A DNA stretch of 64,000 nt from the NCBI RefSeq assembly GCF_000732325.1, contig NZ_BBIW01000003.1:1-64000 (forward strand), given 5' to 3'. The stretch is from Paenibacillus sp. TCA20 (GTDB lineage Bacteria; Bacillota; Bacilli; Paenibacillales; Paenibacillaceae). This document shows, in pieces, positions 52,476 to 63,978 of the stretch. The number at the start of each line of letters is the position of its first letter. The stretch's first letter is position 1. Made by a program: the position numbers and the translations under genes. The notes below the pieces were generated by a model. The model was given only the letters and a program-made list of their open reading frames with translations. It ran no database searches and was not told where the DNA came from.

Positions 52476-54293
52476 ATGACAGACATTCAGGCAAGACAAA
52501 AGAAAATTAGAAATTTCAGTATCATTGCACATATAGACCACGGTAAGTCTACATTGGCAGACCGTATTCTGGAGTATACCGGTGCGCTGACATCACGCGA
52601 GATGCAGGAGCAGGTGCTTGACCAAATGGAGCTGGAGCGTGAGCGCGGAATTACGATCAAGCTTCAGGCCGTACGTTTGACGTACAAGGCTGATAACGGT
52701 GAAGAGTACATCCTGAACCTGATTGATACGCCGGGACACGTCGATTTTACGTATGAGGTATCCCGAAGTCTGGCCGCCTGTGAAGGTGCGCTGCTGGTGG
52801 TGGATGCTGCTCAGGGGATCGAAGCTCAGACGCTTGCGAACGTGTACCTTGCGCTCGATAACGATCTTGAGATTTTGCCGGTTATTAACAAAATCGATCT
52901 CCCAAGCGCAGATCCTGAACGTGTGAAGCAGGAGATTGAGGATGTTATCGGTCTGGATGCCAGTGAAGCTGTACTTGCTTCCGCCAAAGCAGGCATCGGG
53001 ATTAAAGAAATTTTGGAGCAGGTTGTAACAGGCGTGCCTGCACCTACAGGTGATCCGGACAATCCGCTGAAGGCACTTATTTTTGATTCACACTATGACC
53101 CTTATAAAGGAGTTATTGTATACATTCGTGTTGTCGACGGGAAGATCAAGGCCGGCTCGAAGATCAAGATGATGGCGACGAACAAATCGTTTGAAGTTAT
53201 CGAGGTCGGTGCGTTCATGCCGCGAATGACGATTGTGGACGAGCTGAACGTCGGCGATGTAGGCTTTGTCGTAGCCGGGATCAAGCATGTCGGCGACACC
53301 CGGGTCGGGGATACGATTACCGATGCGAAGAATCCGACTCTGGAACCGCTGCCGGGTTATCGTAAGATTAATCCAATGGTATACTGCGGACTCTATCCGA
53401 TTGATACGTCCGATTACAATGACCTGCGTGAGGCGCTAGAGAAGCTGCAGCTGAACGATGCTTCACTGAGCTTTGAGCCGGAGACATCCAGTGCGCTTGG
53501 CTTTGGATTCCGCTGCGGATTCCTTGGACTTCTACACATGGATGTTATTCAGGAACGGATTGAACGTGAATTTAATATCCCGCTCATTACTACAGCGCCA
53601 AGCGTTATTTACCGTGTTAACCTGACGAACGGAGAAGTTCTGGAGATCGACAACCCGTCGAACTACCCGGAGGTTGGACGGATTGATAACGTAGAGGAGC
53701 CATACGTCAAAGCTGACATCATCGTACCGAATGATTATGTTGGAACGGTAATGGAGCTGTGTCAGACCAAGCGCGGAGAATATTTGAATATGGAATATAT
53801 CGATTCCAACCGGGTAACGATTACCTATGATATTCCCCTTGCCGAGATTGTATACGACTTCTTTGACCAGCTGAAGTCCAGCACGAAGGGCTATGCCTCT
53901 TATGACTACGAGATTTCTGGCTATCGCCAGTCCAATCTGGTGAAGATGGATATTTTGCTGAATGGTGAGCAGGTCGATGCACTCTCCTTCATCGTACACC
54001 GCGAGCGTGCGTATCATCGCGGCCGGATCATTTGCGAGAAGCTGCGTGAGCTGATTCCACGACAAATGTTCGAGGTGCCGATCCAGGCTTCTGTAGGAAC
54101 GAAGGTTGTTGCCCGCGAAACCATTAAGGCGATGCGTAAGAACGTACTCTCCAAATGTTACGGCGGTGACATCTCGCGTAAGCGGAAGCTGCTAGAGAAG
54201 CAAAAAGAAGGTAAGAAGCGGATGAAGCAAGTAGGTAATGTAGAGGTGCCGCAGGAAGCATTTATGGCGGTACTGAAGATTGACGATAATTAA
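52476..54293 (+). CDS. lepA: Elongation factor 4 (LepA)
   Basis: A 605-residue translational GTPase with G1 [11 protein letters not shown]3 DTPGHVDF and G4 NKIDLP, domains II, III and V as in EF-G, and the LepA-specific C-terminal domain ending [20 protein letters not shown]. It affects ribosome assembly and initiation. Normal length, ATG, own promoter. Confidence 0.98.
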   Translation: MTDIQARQKKIRNFSIIAHIDHGKSTLADRILEYTGALTSREMQEQVLDQMELERERGITIKLQAVRLTYKADNGEEYILNLIDTPGHVDFTYEVSRSLAACEGALLVVDAAQGIEAQTLANVYLALDNDLEILPVINKIDLPSADPERVKQEIEDVIGLDASEAVLASAKAGIGIKEILEQVVTGVPAPTGDPDNPLKALIFDSHYDPYKGVIVYIRVVDGKIKAGSKIKMMATNKSFEVIEVGAFMPRMTIVDELNVGDVGFVVAGIKHVGDTRVGDTITDAKNPTLEPLPGYRKINPMVYCGLYPIDTSDYNDLREALEKLQLNDASLSFEPETSSALGFGFRCGFLGLLHMDVIQERIEREFNIPLITTAPSVIYRVNLTNGEVLEIDNPSNYPEVGRIDNVEEPYVKADIIVPNDYVGTVMELCQTKRGEYLNMEYIDSNRVTITYDIPLAEIVYDFFDQLKSSTKGYASYDYEISGYRQSNLVKMDILLNGEQVDALSFIVHRERAYHRGRIICEKLRELIPRQMFEVPIQASVGTKVVARETIKAMRKNVLSKCYGGDISRKRKLLEKQKEGKKRMKQVGNVEVPQEAFMAVLKIDDN

Positions 54294-54303
54294 TGTACAG
54301 AAT

Positions 54304-54332
54304 AAGGGAAGCCGTATCGGCTTTCCTTTTTT
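54304..54332 (+). terminator. Terminator of lepA
   Basis: AAGGGAAGCCG (54304-54314) pairs with CGGCTTTCCTT (54318-54328) with one wobble, then six T. Confidence 0.88.
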
Positions 54333-54394
54333 CTTCATTAACGATACAATGGCTTCTTGTAAGCGATGAATGATCATGCATATTTTTGCAGGTT

Positions 54395-54436
54395 GAATCA
54401 ATTTCATAGCAACTAAAGGTATTATGAAATTGATTC
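54395..54436. repeat. Second copy of the inverted-repeat element, upstream of hemW
   Basis: GAATCAATTTCATA (54395-54408) is the exact reverse complement of 54423-54436, with a 14-bp centre. Positions 54415-54435 are the exact reverse complement of 33561-33581. It ends 31 bp before the hemW start. Confidence 0.65.
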
Positions 54437-54467
54437 TATTAACTTATATTAGAGGGGGTATACCCGC

Positions 54468-55649
54468 ATGACAGCAGAGATGCCGAAATTGATTAACAAC
54501 GCACCCGAAGCGGTGTATATTCATATTCCCTTTTGCACCAATAAATGTTTCTACTGTGATTTTAATTCCTATGTGCTGAAGGATCAGCCGGTAATGAAAT
54601 ATTTAGAAGCACTCGAGCGGGAGATGGAATATACCGTCAAGAAGACACCACCAGGTGAGATTAAAACCATTTTTGTTGGCGGAGGCACACCGACCGTATT
54701 GAAGCCGGATGAGATGGATTACTTTCTGAGATCGGTTCGGACTTACTTCCCAGACTGGGCAGATGATATCGAATTCTCTATGGAGGCGAATCCAGGGACA
54801 ACGGATCTGGAGAAGCTGTCCGTAATGAAAGAGGGAGGCGTTAACCGGGTCAGCTTCGGGGTACAGGCTTTTCAGAATGAGCTGCTGACCGGCATCGGCC
54901 GTATTCATAATACAGATGATGTATATCGCAGCCTGGAAAATGCGCGCAAAGCGGGCCTGACCAATTTATCTATTGATTTGATGTTCGGTTTGCCAAACCA
55001 GACGGTTGATATGCTCTCGGAGAGTGTGAATAGAGCGCTGGAGCTTGATCTGCCTCACTACTCGATCTATGGACTTAAGGTAGAAGAGAATACACTCTTC
55101 CATACCTTGTTCCAGAAGAATCAGCTGCCTCTTCCGGATGAAGATCATGAGCTGCAGATGTATAAGCATTTGATGCAGAGAATGAAGGATGCCGGATATA
55201 TTCAATATGAGATCAGCAATTTTGCGAAGCCTGGAATGCAAAGCCGTCATAACATGACGTATTGGAGAAATGAAGATTACTACGGACTCGGTGCCGGAGC
55301 ACATGGATATGTGGGACGTGAACGCCACATGAATGTCAAAGGTGTGAATCCTTATATAGAGAAGGCAGAACAAGGTCTTCCGAGACTCGAAACGGCTCAG
55401 ATCACAAGAGAAGAGGCGATGGAAGACTTCATGATGGTGGGGCTGCGTATGCTGGATGGGGTATCGAGCAGCCGCTTTGAAGCACAATTCGGTGAACAAA
55501 TCGAAGACATATTTGCTGGACCGCTGCATAAAATGGTGCATGCAGGTCTCCTTGATGCCACAGGTGACGGATACCGTTTGAGCAGTCAGGGAGTCCTGTA
55601 CGGGAATGAAGTTTTTGCTGAATTTATTGGTGCGCTGACCGTTAAATAA
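54468..55649 (+). CDS. hemW: HemW, radical SAM haem chaperone
   Basis: The 393-residue radical SAM protein has the cluster motif FCTNKCFYCDFNSY (CxxxCxxC followed by Asp/Phe) as in HemW, and GGGTPT and MEANPGT for SAM binding. The earlier annotation as oxygen-independent coproporphyrinogen oxidase is now replaced by a haem-carrier role for this subgroup. ATG, AGAGGGGG upstream. Same position as in B. subtilis. Confidence 0.93.
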   Translation: MTAEMPKLINNAPEAVYIHIPFCTNKCFYCDFNSYVLKDQPVMKYLEALEREMEYTVKKTPPGEIKTIFVGGGTPTVLKPDEMDYFLRSVRTYFPDWADDIEFSMEANPGTTDLEKLSVMKEGGVNRVSFGVQAFQNELLTGIGRIHNTDDVYRSLENARKAGLTNLSIDLMFGLPNQTVDMLSESVNRALELDLPHYSIYGLKVEENTLFHTLFQKNQLPLPDEDHELQMYKHLMQRMKDAGYIQYEISNFAKPGMQSRHNMTYWRNEDYYGLGAGAHGYVGRERHMNVKGVNPYIEKAEQGLPRLETAQITREEAMEDFMMVGLRMLDGVSSSRFEAQFGEQIEDIFAGPLHKMVHAGLLDATGDGYRLSSQGVLYGNEVFAEFIGALTVK

Positions 55650-55728
55650 TCGCTTGAACTTTTATACGCTCTGATGTATATTTATACACATGTTACTTTT
55701 TGTCAGGGCGTAAGGAGGAGAGGCGGTC

Positions 55729-56190
55729 ATGGCTGCGGTTTGCAGAAAGGCATCTCATGAGGATGTCGAGACATTGTACGAGATGATCAAGGGTTATGCA
55801 GAGAGAGGGATTATGCTCCCTCGTTCAAGAGACGTCCTGTATAGGCAGATTGATCTCTTCGTCGTCGCAGAAGTCGATGGAAATGTAGTGGGATGCGGTT
55901 CTTTATGCAAGCTGGGCAAGGATCTGGTCGAGATCCGGTCTCTAGGCATATCCGATGGTCATAAAGGGCAGGGGATCGGGTCGCTGCTTCTGGACAAGCT
56001 GGTTGAAGAGGCAAGAGAACAGGAAATTCCGAAGGTCATGGCACTAACCTACGAAGTATCCTTCTTTGTGAAGAATGGATTCTCCGTTGTAAATAAAGAG
56101 ATTTTTCCGGAAAAAGTATGGACCGATTGCGTGAACTGCAGTAAGCAGCATGCATGTGATGAAATCGCAGTTCTTAAGATACTGAACTGA
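55729..56190 (+). CDS. GNAT acetyltransferase, short ArgA-like
   Basis: The 153-residue GNAT protein has the acetyl-CoA motif GISDGHKGQGIGSLLL and ends EKVWTDCVNCSKQHACDEIA. That Cys-rich end is typical of short N-acetylglutamate synthase-like proteins. The arginine-pathway role is inferred. ATG, AGGAGGAG upstream. Confidence 0.8.
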   Translation: MAAVCRKASHEDVETLYEMIKGYAERGIMLPRSRDVLYRQIDLFVVAEVDGNVVGCGSLCKLGKDLVEIRSLGISDGHKGQGIGSLLLDKLVEEAREQEIPKVMALTYEVSFFVKNGFSVVNKEIFPEKVWTDCVNCSKQHACDEIAVLKILN

Positions 56191-56221
56191 CTTGACAATG
56201 CTCAGGTCAGTTTGGTATTTT
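56185..56221 (+). terminator. Terminator of the GNAT gene, overlapping the hrcA promoter
   Basis: AACTGACTTGA (56185-56195) pairs with TCAGGTCAGTT (56202-56212) with one wobble, followed by T-rich sequence. The GNAT stop codon lies in the stem. Confidence 0.65.
56192..56221 (+). promoter_or_regulatory. Promoter of the hrcA operon
   Basis: TTGACA (56192-56197), 18 bp, TATTTT (56216-56221), right before the CIRCE operator. The -35 lies in the preceding terminator stem. Confidence 0.6.
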
Positions 56222-56232
56222 TGTATTACTGG

Positions 56233-56259
56233 TTAGCACTCGTCTGTTGTGAGTGCTAA
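56233..56259 (+). promoter_or_regulatory. CIRCE operator (HrcA binding site)
   Basis: A perfect TTAGCACTC, 9 bp, GAGTGCTAA. HrcA binds it and represses the hrcA-grpE-dnaK-dnaJ operon until heat shock. It is the only copy in the window. Confidence 0.97.
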
Positions 56260-56292
56260 TGATGATAACATCTTTTAGGGAGGGAGACACGT

Positions 56293-57324
56293 ATGTTAAC
56301 CGAGCGTCAAAGACTGATACTGAATGCTATTGTTGATGATTATATCCGTTCGGCAGAACCCGTTGGATCCCGCAGCATTTCGAAGAGAGGTGATGTCGGC
56401 TATAGTCCGGCAACGATTCGTAACGAGATGGCCGACCTGGAGGACATGGGATATTTGGAACAGCCGCATACTTCGGCGGGCCGAATCCCTTCACATAAAG
56501 GGTACAGGTATTATGTAGACCATCTGGTTCCTTTCAAGTTTACCGAGACATCGGAGCTCAAGGAGCTCAAATTGCTGCTCGCTGAGAAATTAAACGCGAT
56601 GGAGCAGGTTATACAGCATACCTCCACCATTTTGTCGCATATGACGAACTATACTTCCATCCTGCTTGGACCGGAAGTTTTTCATACGTCGCTCCGTCAT
56701 TTTCAACTGCTCCCGCTTGGAGAGAATATGGCCGTGGCGATCATAGTAACGAGCACAGGTCAGGTAGAGAATAAGACGGTCAGCTTGCCGGCAAATGTTT
56801 CGTTGTCTGAGATGGAGAGAGTCGTTAATCTGCTGAATACGAGGCTCGTAGGAGTACCTCTGTATAAACTGAAGACCAGACTATATTCAGAGATCGCCAA
56901 GGAAATGGAGCGAAATGTTTCTGAGTACGAGGCGTTCATGAAAATATTGGATACTGCCTTTGATGGGGAGCCTGATCATCGATTGTATCTCAGCGGCACG
57001 ACGAATATGCTGTCCCAGCCGGAATTCAAGGATGTCGACAAGGTCAAGGATATTTTTGATTTACTTGAAGAGACATCGACCATAATGAAGATTATGACAC
57101 CTTCTATTGGAGGTACCGGAGTACAGGTGAAGATCGGAACCGAGAACGATCATGAGGCTTTTGCTAATTGCAGTCTTATTACCGCCTCCTATTCAGTTGA
57201 AGGGGAAGCACTGGGTACGATTGGAATCTTGGGGCCAACAAGAATGGAATATGGCAAAGTGATCAGCATCTTGAACATGCTGTCTAAGAATTTGACCACC
57301 ATGCTGACACATCGTTATAAATAA
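56293..57324 (+). CDS. hrcA: Heat-inducible transcription repressor HrcA
   Basis: The 343-residue repressor has an N-terminal winged helix (about 1-75; SPATIRNEMADLEDMGYLEQ), and the HrcA ligand and dimer domains. It represses the operon through the CIRCE upstream of itself. GroE helps it fold in Bacillus. ATG, AGGGAGGGAG upstream. Confidence 0.97.
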   Translation: MLTERQRLILNAIVDDYIRSAEPVGSRSISKRGDVGYSPATIRNEMADLEDMGYLEQPHTSAGRIPSHKGYRYYVDHLVPFKFTETSELKELKLLLAEKLNAMEQVIQHTSTILSHMTNYTSILLGPEVFHTSLRHFQLLPLGENMAVAIIVTSTGQVENKTVSLPANVSLSEMERVVNLLNTRLVGVPLYKLKTRLYSEIAKEMERNVSEYEAFMKILDTAFDGEPDHRLYLSGTTNMLSQPEFKDVDKVKDIFDLLEETSTIMKIMTPSIGGTGVQVKIGTENDHEAFANCSLITASYSVEGEALGTIGILGPTRMEYGKVISILNMLSKNLTTMLTHRYK

Positions 57325-57520
57325 ATAGATCCATCCATATAATCCACTGCCCATCAAGGACAAGGATCATGTTAAAGTTTAAGATAGGCGGTTTAAGCTT
57401 AATAATGAATTCCAGGTGCAACAAAGGGCTGGACCTTATGAATGTTGAATGATACTTAAGGGAACGTTTGGAACAGGAAGTTTTAGCTAAGTATAAGTTC
57501 TGTTTAAGGAGGTGAACATC

Positions 57521-58117
57521 TTGAAAGATGAACAAACAATAGAGAATACAGAAGAGAACACTCCGCAGGAGGACGTGGTGAATGAGGCTGCACAAGCCGA
57601 GTCCACTGAAGCGCAGGAAGCAGCCGTGAACGATACGGAAACTGCCGGTGCTGAGACTCTTGCTTCTACTGAAGAATTAGACAGACTGAAGGCACTTGCT
57701 GAAGAGAATGAGAAGCGCTACTTGCGTGCCCAGGCTGATTTTGATAACTTCCGCCGCCGTACTCAGAAGGAGAAGGAAGATCTGGCGAAATATGCATCGA
57801 TGAAGCTGATTACAGAGCTAGTGCCTGTAATTGATAACTTCGAGCGTGCCATTGCGACAGCTCCGGCGAACACCGAATCCGATTCCTTTGCCAAGGGCGT
57901 AGGGATGATCTTCCGTCAGCTGGAAAGCGTGCTTCAGGCTGAAGGTCTTACAGCGATGCAAACCGTTGGTGAGGCGTTTAACCCTGAATTCCATCAAGCG
58001 ATCATGCAAGTTGAGAGCGACGAGCATGAAGAAGGCGTTGTTGTGGAAGAGGTACAGAAAGGGTACATGCTGAAAGACAAGGTACTCCGTCCTGCGATGG
58101 TTAAGGTAAGTATGTAA
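57521..58117 (+). CDS. grpE: Nucleotide exchange factor GrpE
   Basis: A 198-residue protein with an acidic disordered N-terminus (about 1-70), a long coiled coil (RAQADFDNFRRRTQKEKED), and the C-terminal beta domain with EAFNPEFHQAIMQ. It releases ADP from DnaK. The frame could start at GTG 57512, but that overlaps AAGGAGGTG; TTG 57521 with 6-bp spacing is better. The 196 bp after hrcA hold nothing clear. Confidence 0.96.
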   Translation: MKDEQTIENTEENTPQEDVVNEAAQAESTEAQEAAVNDTETAGAETLASTEELDRLKALAEENEKRYLRAQADFDNFRRRTQKEKEDLAKYASMKLITELVPVIDNFERAIATAPANTESDSFAKGVGMIFRQLESVLQAEGLTAMQTVGEAFNPEFHQAIMQVESDEHEEGVVVEEVQKGYMLKDKVLRPAMVKVSM

Positions 58118-58229
58118 CGTAAGGATTTTGCATAATAACTCGAAGAACTTTTTGTTCATACCGAATTGTGCATAAATTCCGAACATAAGGAACACTACGT
58201 TTTTTCTACATGATATCAAATGAATTTAG

Positions 58230-60125
<1,896 letters not shown>

Positions 60126-60181
60126 GCCTTGAAGTCCTTAATAGGATGACAGGATGTTATAAGCCTTACAAGTGACAAGCA

Positions 60182-60236
60182 TGGGAAGGTCAGAGCCGGA
60201 GTTCTTCGCGCTTTGATCCTTCCTTTTGTCACGTAT
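60182..60236 (+). terminator. Imperfect hairpin between dnaK and dnaJ
   Basis: GGAAGGTCAGAG (near 60184) pairs imperfectly with CTTTGATCCTTCC (ending near 60230), followed by TTTT. It may limit dnaJ expression relative to dnaK. Confidence 0.45.
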
Positions 60237-60271
60237 ATGCGGTATTGTTATAAAGTTATGGGGGTGGAAGA

Positions 60272-61393
60272 GTGGCAGATAAGCGCGATTATTATGAGGT
60301 GCTTGGTGTTGGCAAAAGTGCCGGCGAAGATGAGATCAAGAAGGCTTACCGAAAGCTTGCGCGGCAATATCATCCGGACGTCAACAAGGAAGCAGATGCG
60401 GAAGCCAAGTTCAAAGAGGTTAAAGAGGCATATGACGTTCTGAGTGATGGGCAGAAGCGTGCCCGCTACGATCAATATGGTCATGTGGATCCGAACCAAG
60501 GAATGGGCGGCGGCTTTGGCGGTCAGGATTTCGGCGGCTTCGGCGACATTTTCGATATGTTCTTCGGCGGTGGCGGAGGTCGGCGTGATCCCAATGCTCC
60601 GCAGCGGGGGAATGACCTTCAATATACGATGACCATTGAATTCAAGGAAGCGGTATTCGGCAAAGAGACGGATATCACCATTCCGCGCACAGAGAGCTGT
60701 GATACTTGCCATGGTTCAGGAGCGAAACCAGGAACTCATCCGGAAACCTGTACTGTCTGCCGTGGCAGCGGTCAGGAAGAAGTGGTGCAGAATACCCCGT
60801 TTGGCCGTATGGTTAACCGTCGTGCCTGCTCCAACTGCGGTGGTTCAGGCAAGACGATTAAGGATAAGTGCAGAACTTGTCAAGGCAGCGGCAAAGTTCG
60901 TAAACAGCGTAAGATCAATGTCCGGATTCCGGCAGGAGTGGATGATGGTGCACAGCTCCGTATGAGCGGTGAAGGCGAAGGCGGACTCCGCGGAGGACCA
61001 GCAGGGGACTTGTTCATTGTTATCCGTGTGAAATCGCATGATTTCTTTGACCGGGAAGGCAATGACATTTATTGTGAAGTACCGCTTACTTTTGCACAAG
61101 CAGCACTTGGTGATGAGATTGAGATCCCGACGCTTCGCGAGAAAGTGAAGCTTAAAATCCCGGCAGGTACCCAGACAGGAACCTATTTCCGTCTGAAGGG
61201 CAAGGGAGTTCCGCATTTGCGAGGCTCTGGTCAGGGAGACCAGCATGTTAAAGTGGTCGTCGTTACACCGACCAAATTAAACGATGAGCAGAAGGATCTG
61301 CTTCGGGAATTTGCTGGGCTCGGCGGAGAACAGATGGATGAGCACGAGCAATCATTCTTTGATCGGGTTAAACGTGCTTTTAGAGGTGACTGA
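60272..61393 (+). CDS. dnaJ: Chaperone DnaJ (Hsp40)
   Basis: The 373-residue Hsp40 has a J domain with HPD in QYHPDVNKE, a Gly/Phe-rich region (about 78-110), and four zinc repeats of CxxCxGxG ([32 protein letters not shown]). A C-terminal substrate domain follows. It delivers substrates to DnaK. GTG start with GGGGGTGG upstream. Confidence 0.98.
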   Translation: MADKRDYYEVLGVGKSAGEDEIKKAYRKLARQYHPDVNKEADAEAKFKEVKEAYDVLSDGQKRARYDQYGHVDPNQGMGGGFGGQDFGGFGDIFDMFFGGGGGRRDPNAPQRGNDLQYTMTIEFKEAVFGKETDITIPRTESCDTCHGSGAKPGTHPETCTVCRGSGQEEVVQNTPFGRMVNRRACSNCGGSGKTIKDKCRTCQGSGKVRKQRKINVRIPAGVDDGAQLRMSGEGEGGLRGGPAGDLFIVIRVKSHDFFDREGNDIYCEVPLTFAQAALGDEIEIPTLREKVKLKIPAGTQTGTYFRLKGKGVPHLRGSGQGDQHVKVVVVTPTKLNDEQKDLLREFAGLGGEQMDEHEQSFFDRVKRAFRGD

Positions 61394-61403
61394 TATAAGC
61401 AAG

Positions 61404-61439
61404 AAGGATTGTCCATGGTTCATGGGCAGTCCTTTTTTT
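61404..61439 (+). terminator. Terminator of the hrcA-dnaJ operon
   Basis: AAGGATTGTCCA (61404-61415) pairs with TGGGCAGTCCTT (61423-61434) with two wobbles, then a T-run. Confidence 0.85.
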
Positions 61440-61556
61440 GCGTTGTCTTCTGTATAGCTCTCATCCATTTGCGGCACTCTATATTATGGCTCGAACATCA
61501 GCTTCGAGCTGCGGCGATTTCATATAATGTGAAGTGACTAAAGGCGGTGTTATCTT

Positions 61557-61919
61557 ATGGATAAGAACATTCTTGCATATTTCAATACCCCGGAGCAGGC
61601 AGAGCAGGTTGCAGCCAAGCTGAGCAGCTTGAAGCTGGAGAGTATGTCAATCGATCGTTTCAGCCGCTATCCAGGCGAAGGAAGCAATGAGCCCATATTA
61701 AACAGTGCAATAGACAGTTTGTCCTCTGCGACACTGCACGGCTCCTTTACAAGTGCATCTTCCGGGATTTTGGCTGCTGCAGACCCATCGGCCAGCGGTA
61801 TGAGTGATGGAGGTGCAGGTGGTCCGACAGGCAAGGACATTTTGCTCACTGTCGTTGTAGATGAATCCGTGCATCATGAGGCACTGCGAATTATTGAGGA
61901 ATCCGGTGGTCTAATTTAA
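61557..61919 (+). CDS. Small stress-protein-like, family not assigned
   Basis: The 120-residue protein begins AYFNTPEQAEQVAAKL, like the first alpha/beta unit of YflT-type general stress proteins. A Gly/Ser/Ala-rich middle (about 65-95) separates it from a second such unit (ILLTVVVDESVHHEALRII). No catalytic motif. TATAAT at 61523-61528. I infer a stress role only from similarity of the outline and from the next gene. Confidence 0.6.
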   Translation: MDKNILAYFNTPEQAEQVAAKLSSLKLESMSIDRFSRYPGEGSNEPILNSAIDSLSSATLHGSFTSASSGILAAADPSASGMSDGGAGGPTGKDILLTVVVDESVHHEALRIIEESGGLI

Positions 61920-61944
61920 TTCAGTAATCAAGGAGGAATAAAGA

Positions 61945-62136
61945 ATGTCTTCTAATCGCAGAAAAGATAGAGTGTTAAAAAAATCCGAGAAGATCAGTGA
62001 GCTGGCTTCCGCAAAGAATGAGGATGTTGAATTCAGTAGTGCAGAGGCCGATCAAGAGGATATAGAAGCTCTTCGCCGCAGCGAGGCGGCAGATCAGCGG
62101 CAGACAAAAAAGCTGGACGATTACAGATATGAGTAA
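61945..62136 (+). CDS. YfhD-like small hydrophilic protein
   Basis: The 63-residue, highly charged protein carries NEDVEFSSAEADQEDIEA and RRSEAADQRQ, a pattern seen in YfhD-family proteins of spore formers. No known activity. CAAGGAGG precedes the ATG; it probably shares a transcript with the gene 26 bp upstream. Confidence 0.65.
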   Translation: MSSNRRKDRVLKKSEKISELASAKNEDVEFSSAEADQEDIEALRRSEAADQRQTKKLDDYRYE

Positions 62137-62144
62137 TGCATGGA

Positions 62145-62183
62145 AGCATCGGAGTCTCGGGTAGAGAGCTCTGATGCTTTTTT
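62145..62183 (+). terminator. Terminator after the YfhD-like gene
   Basis: AGCATCGGAG (62145-62154) pairs with CTCTGATGCT (62169-62178) with one wobble, then six T. Confidence 0.85.
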
Positions 62184-62269
62184 GTGTGTTTTTGCGCAGA
62201 GGAGCACTATATTTTCGTTGGAAAATGGAAATAACTGTGGAGAAATAAGGATGAGTTTACTCTCGTTCT

Positions 62270-62299
62270 TTGTGCTCGCTATTGTTTGTATAGTACAAT
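62270..62299 (+). promoter_or_regulatory. Possible promoter of prmA
   Basis: TTGTGC (62270-62275), 18 bp, TACAAT (62294-62299). Confidence 0.5.
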
Positions 62300-62334
62300 A
62301 GAGGGTATGAATACAGGGGAGGAAGCAGCAAATT

Positions 62335-63297
62335 ATGATATGGAATGAAATAACAATACATACAACGGAAATAGCGCAGGAGATGATCTCAAACTTCTTG
62401 CATGAAGCAGGTGCAGGCGGAGTAGCCATTGAAGAATCAGGCACGCTGGACAAGATCAGAACGACAAAGTATGGGGAATGGTATGAATACCCTCTAAATG
62501 ATATTCCCAAGGGCGAAGCCATTATCCAGGGGTATTTTGCCGATACGACGGATATGGATGCCGTGATTGCTGAGATTGAGCCGAGAATCAAAGAGCTTGC
62601 CGATTATGGAATTGATGCAGGCAAGGCTGAGATTACCGTGAAGCAAGTGGATGAAGAGAGCTGGGCTACAGCGTGGAAGCAGTATTTTAAACCGCTTAGA
62701 GTATCTGAGACGCTGACGATCAAACCGTCCTGGGAAGAGTATACGCCCGAAAGCGCTGCGGAGAAATTAATTGAAATTGACCCTGGGATGGCATTTGGTA
62801 CTGGAACGCATCCTACTACCTCTCTATGCCTTCGTACACTGGAAAAATATGTGCAAGGTGGAGAAGAGATCATTGATGTAGGAACAGGCTCGGGTATTCT
62901 GGCCATCGGCGCCATGAAGCTGGGGGCGAAGCACGTGCTTGCACTTGATCTCGATCCTGTGGCGGTGTCTAGCGCGAGAGAGAATAGTGCTCTAAATGGT
63001 CTATCTGATCACATTACGGTATACGAGAGTGACCTTCTGTCCATTTTGAACAAGCAGGACGGTTCCCTTGGTGTTACATTACCTGTTCATATCGTTGTCG
63101 CGAATATCTTAGCAGAGGTTATCCTTCTCTTCATTAATGATGTTTACGAAGCGCTTCAGCCGGGCGGCCTGTATATTGCTTCAGGCATCTGGAAGAACAA
63201 AGAAGAAGCTGTTCTTACCGCACTGCGGGAAGCAGGCTTTGAGATTATTGATATTCAGCGCGACGAAGACTGGCTAGCGATTGTTTCGAGGAAATAA
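62335..63297 (+). CDS. prmA: Ribosomal protein L11 methyltransferase
   Basis: The 320-residue SAM methyltransferase has the PrmA N-terminal substrate domain, the linker GMAFGTGTHPTTSLCLRTLE, motif I DVGTGSGILAIG and the post-motif VVANILAEVI. It trimethylates L11. ATG with GGGGAGGAAG upstream. It follows dnaJ in Bacillus; here two small genes intervene. Confidence 0.96.
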   Translation: MIWNEITIHTTEIAQEMISNFLHEAGAGGVAIEESGTLDKIRTTKYGEWYEYPLNDIPKGEAIIQGYFADTTDMDAVIAEIEPRIKELADYGIDAGKAEITVKQVDEESWATAWKQYFKPLRVSETLTIKPSWEEYTPESAAEKLIEIDPGMAFGTGTHPTTSLCLRTLEKYVQGGEEIIDVGTGSGILAIGAMKLGAKHVLALDLDPVAVSSARENSALNGLSDHITVYESDLLSILNKQDGSLGVTLPVHIVVANILAEVILLFINDVYEALQPGGLYIASGIWKNKEEAVLTALREAGFEIIDIQRDEDWLAIVSRK

Positions 63298-63300
63298 GGG

Positions 63301-63978
63301 ATGAGTATGGATCAGTTTTTCTTTTATCCGCTTGAACAGCTGCCCTTTTTTATTCTGACGATTCTTATTGCGTTTACGGTGCATGAATTTGCTCATGCTT
63401 ACTTCGCCAATAAATTCGGTGATCCTACAGCGAAAATGCTGGGGAGAATGACCTTGAATCCGGCGGTGCATTTCGATTTCTTCGGCTTGCTGCTGCTTGT
63501 AATCGCCGGCTTCGGCTGGGCAAGGCCGATTCCGGTGAACCGGGATAATTTTGACCGAAGACGGATGATGAGTGTGGTCGTCTCTGCGGCAGGGCCTGTG
63601 AGCAATTTGCTGCTTGCCGTGATCGGTACTATTATTTATGCGCTCTTGATCCAGTTCGGAGTCATGGATTCCATTGAGAATCAGCGTTTAGTGTTTGCGA
63701 TCTCGACCTTCTTTTCTATTTTTAACGTAACGAACTTTTTCTTATTCTTCTTCAATCTCGTACCTTTGCCTCCACTCGACGGATATCGAATTGTAGAGGA
63801 GCTTGTGCCGACACGTATTCGAATCAAGCTGCAGTCGCTGGAGCAATGGTCGATTCTTATATTTCTCATTATCGTCATTACGCCGCTGAACCGATGGACC
63901 ATAACGCCTCTATATGAATTGTCGATGAGCTGGTATACAGGTATAGCCCAGATGGTGATGACCTTGTTTGGCGGGTAG
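63301..63978 (+). CDS. Site-2-protease-like M50 membrane metalloprotease
   Basis: The 225-residue membrane protein has the zinc motif TVHEFAHAYFANKFGDPTA in its first helix and the third ligand in NLVPLPPLDGYRI. Pattern and size fit the small YwhC-type M50 peptidases that cut within membranes. Substrate unknown. It starts 3 bp after prmA. The 22 bp behind it hold nothing. Confidence 0.9.
   Translation: MSMDQFFFYPLEQLPFFILTILIAFTVHEFAHAYFANKFGDPTAKMLGRMTLNPAVHFDFFGLLLLVIAGFGWARPIPVNRDNFDRRRMMSVVVSAAGPVSNLLLAVIGTIIYALLIQFGVMDSIENQRLVFAISTFFSIFNVTNFFLFFFNLVPLPPLDGYRIVEELVPTRIRIKLQSLEQWSILIFLIIVITPLNRWTITPLYELSMSWYTGIAQMVMTLFGG

Noticed and set aside
54395-54436. Palindrome upstream of hemW read as a terminator of lepA
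   Set aside because: lepA already has a strong terminator at 54304-54332, this one lacks a T-run, and its sequence recurs at comEA|comEB.
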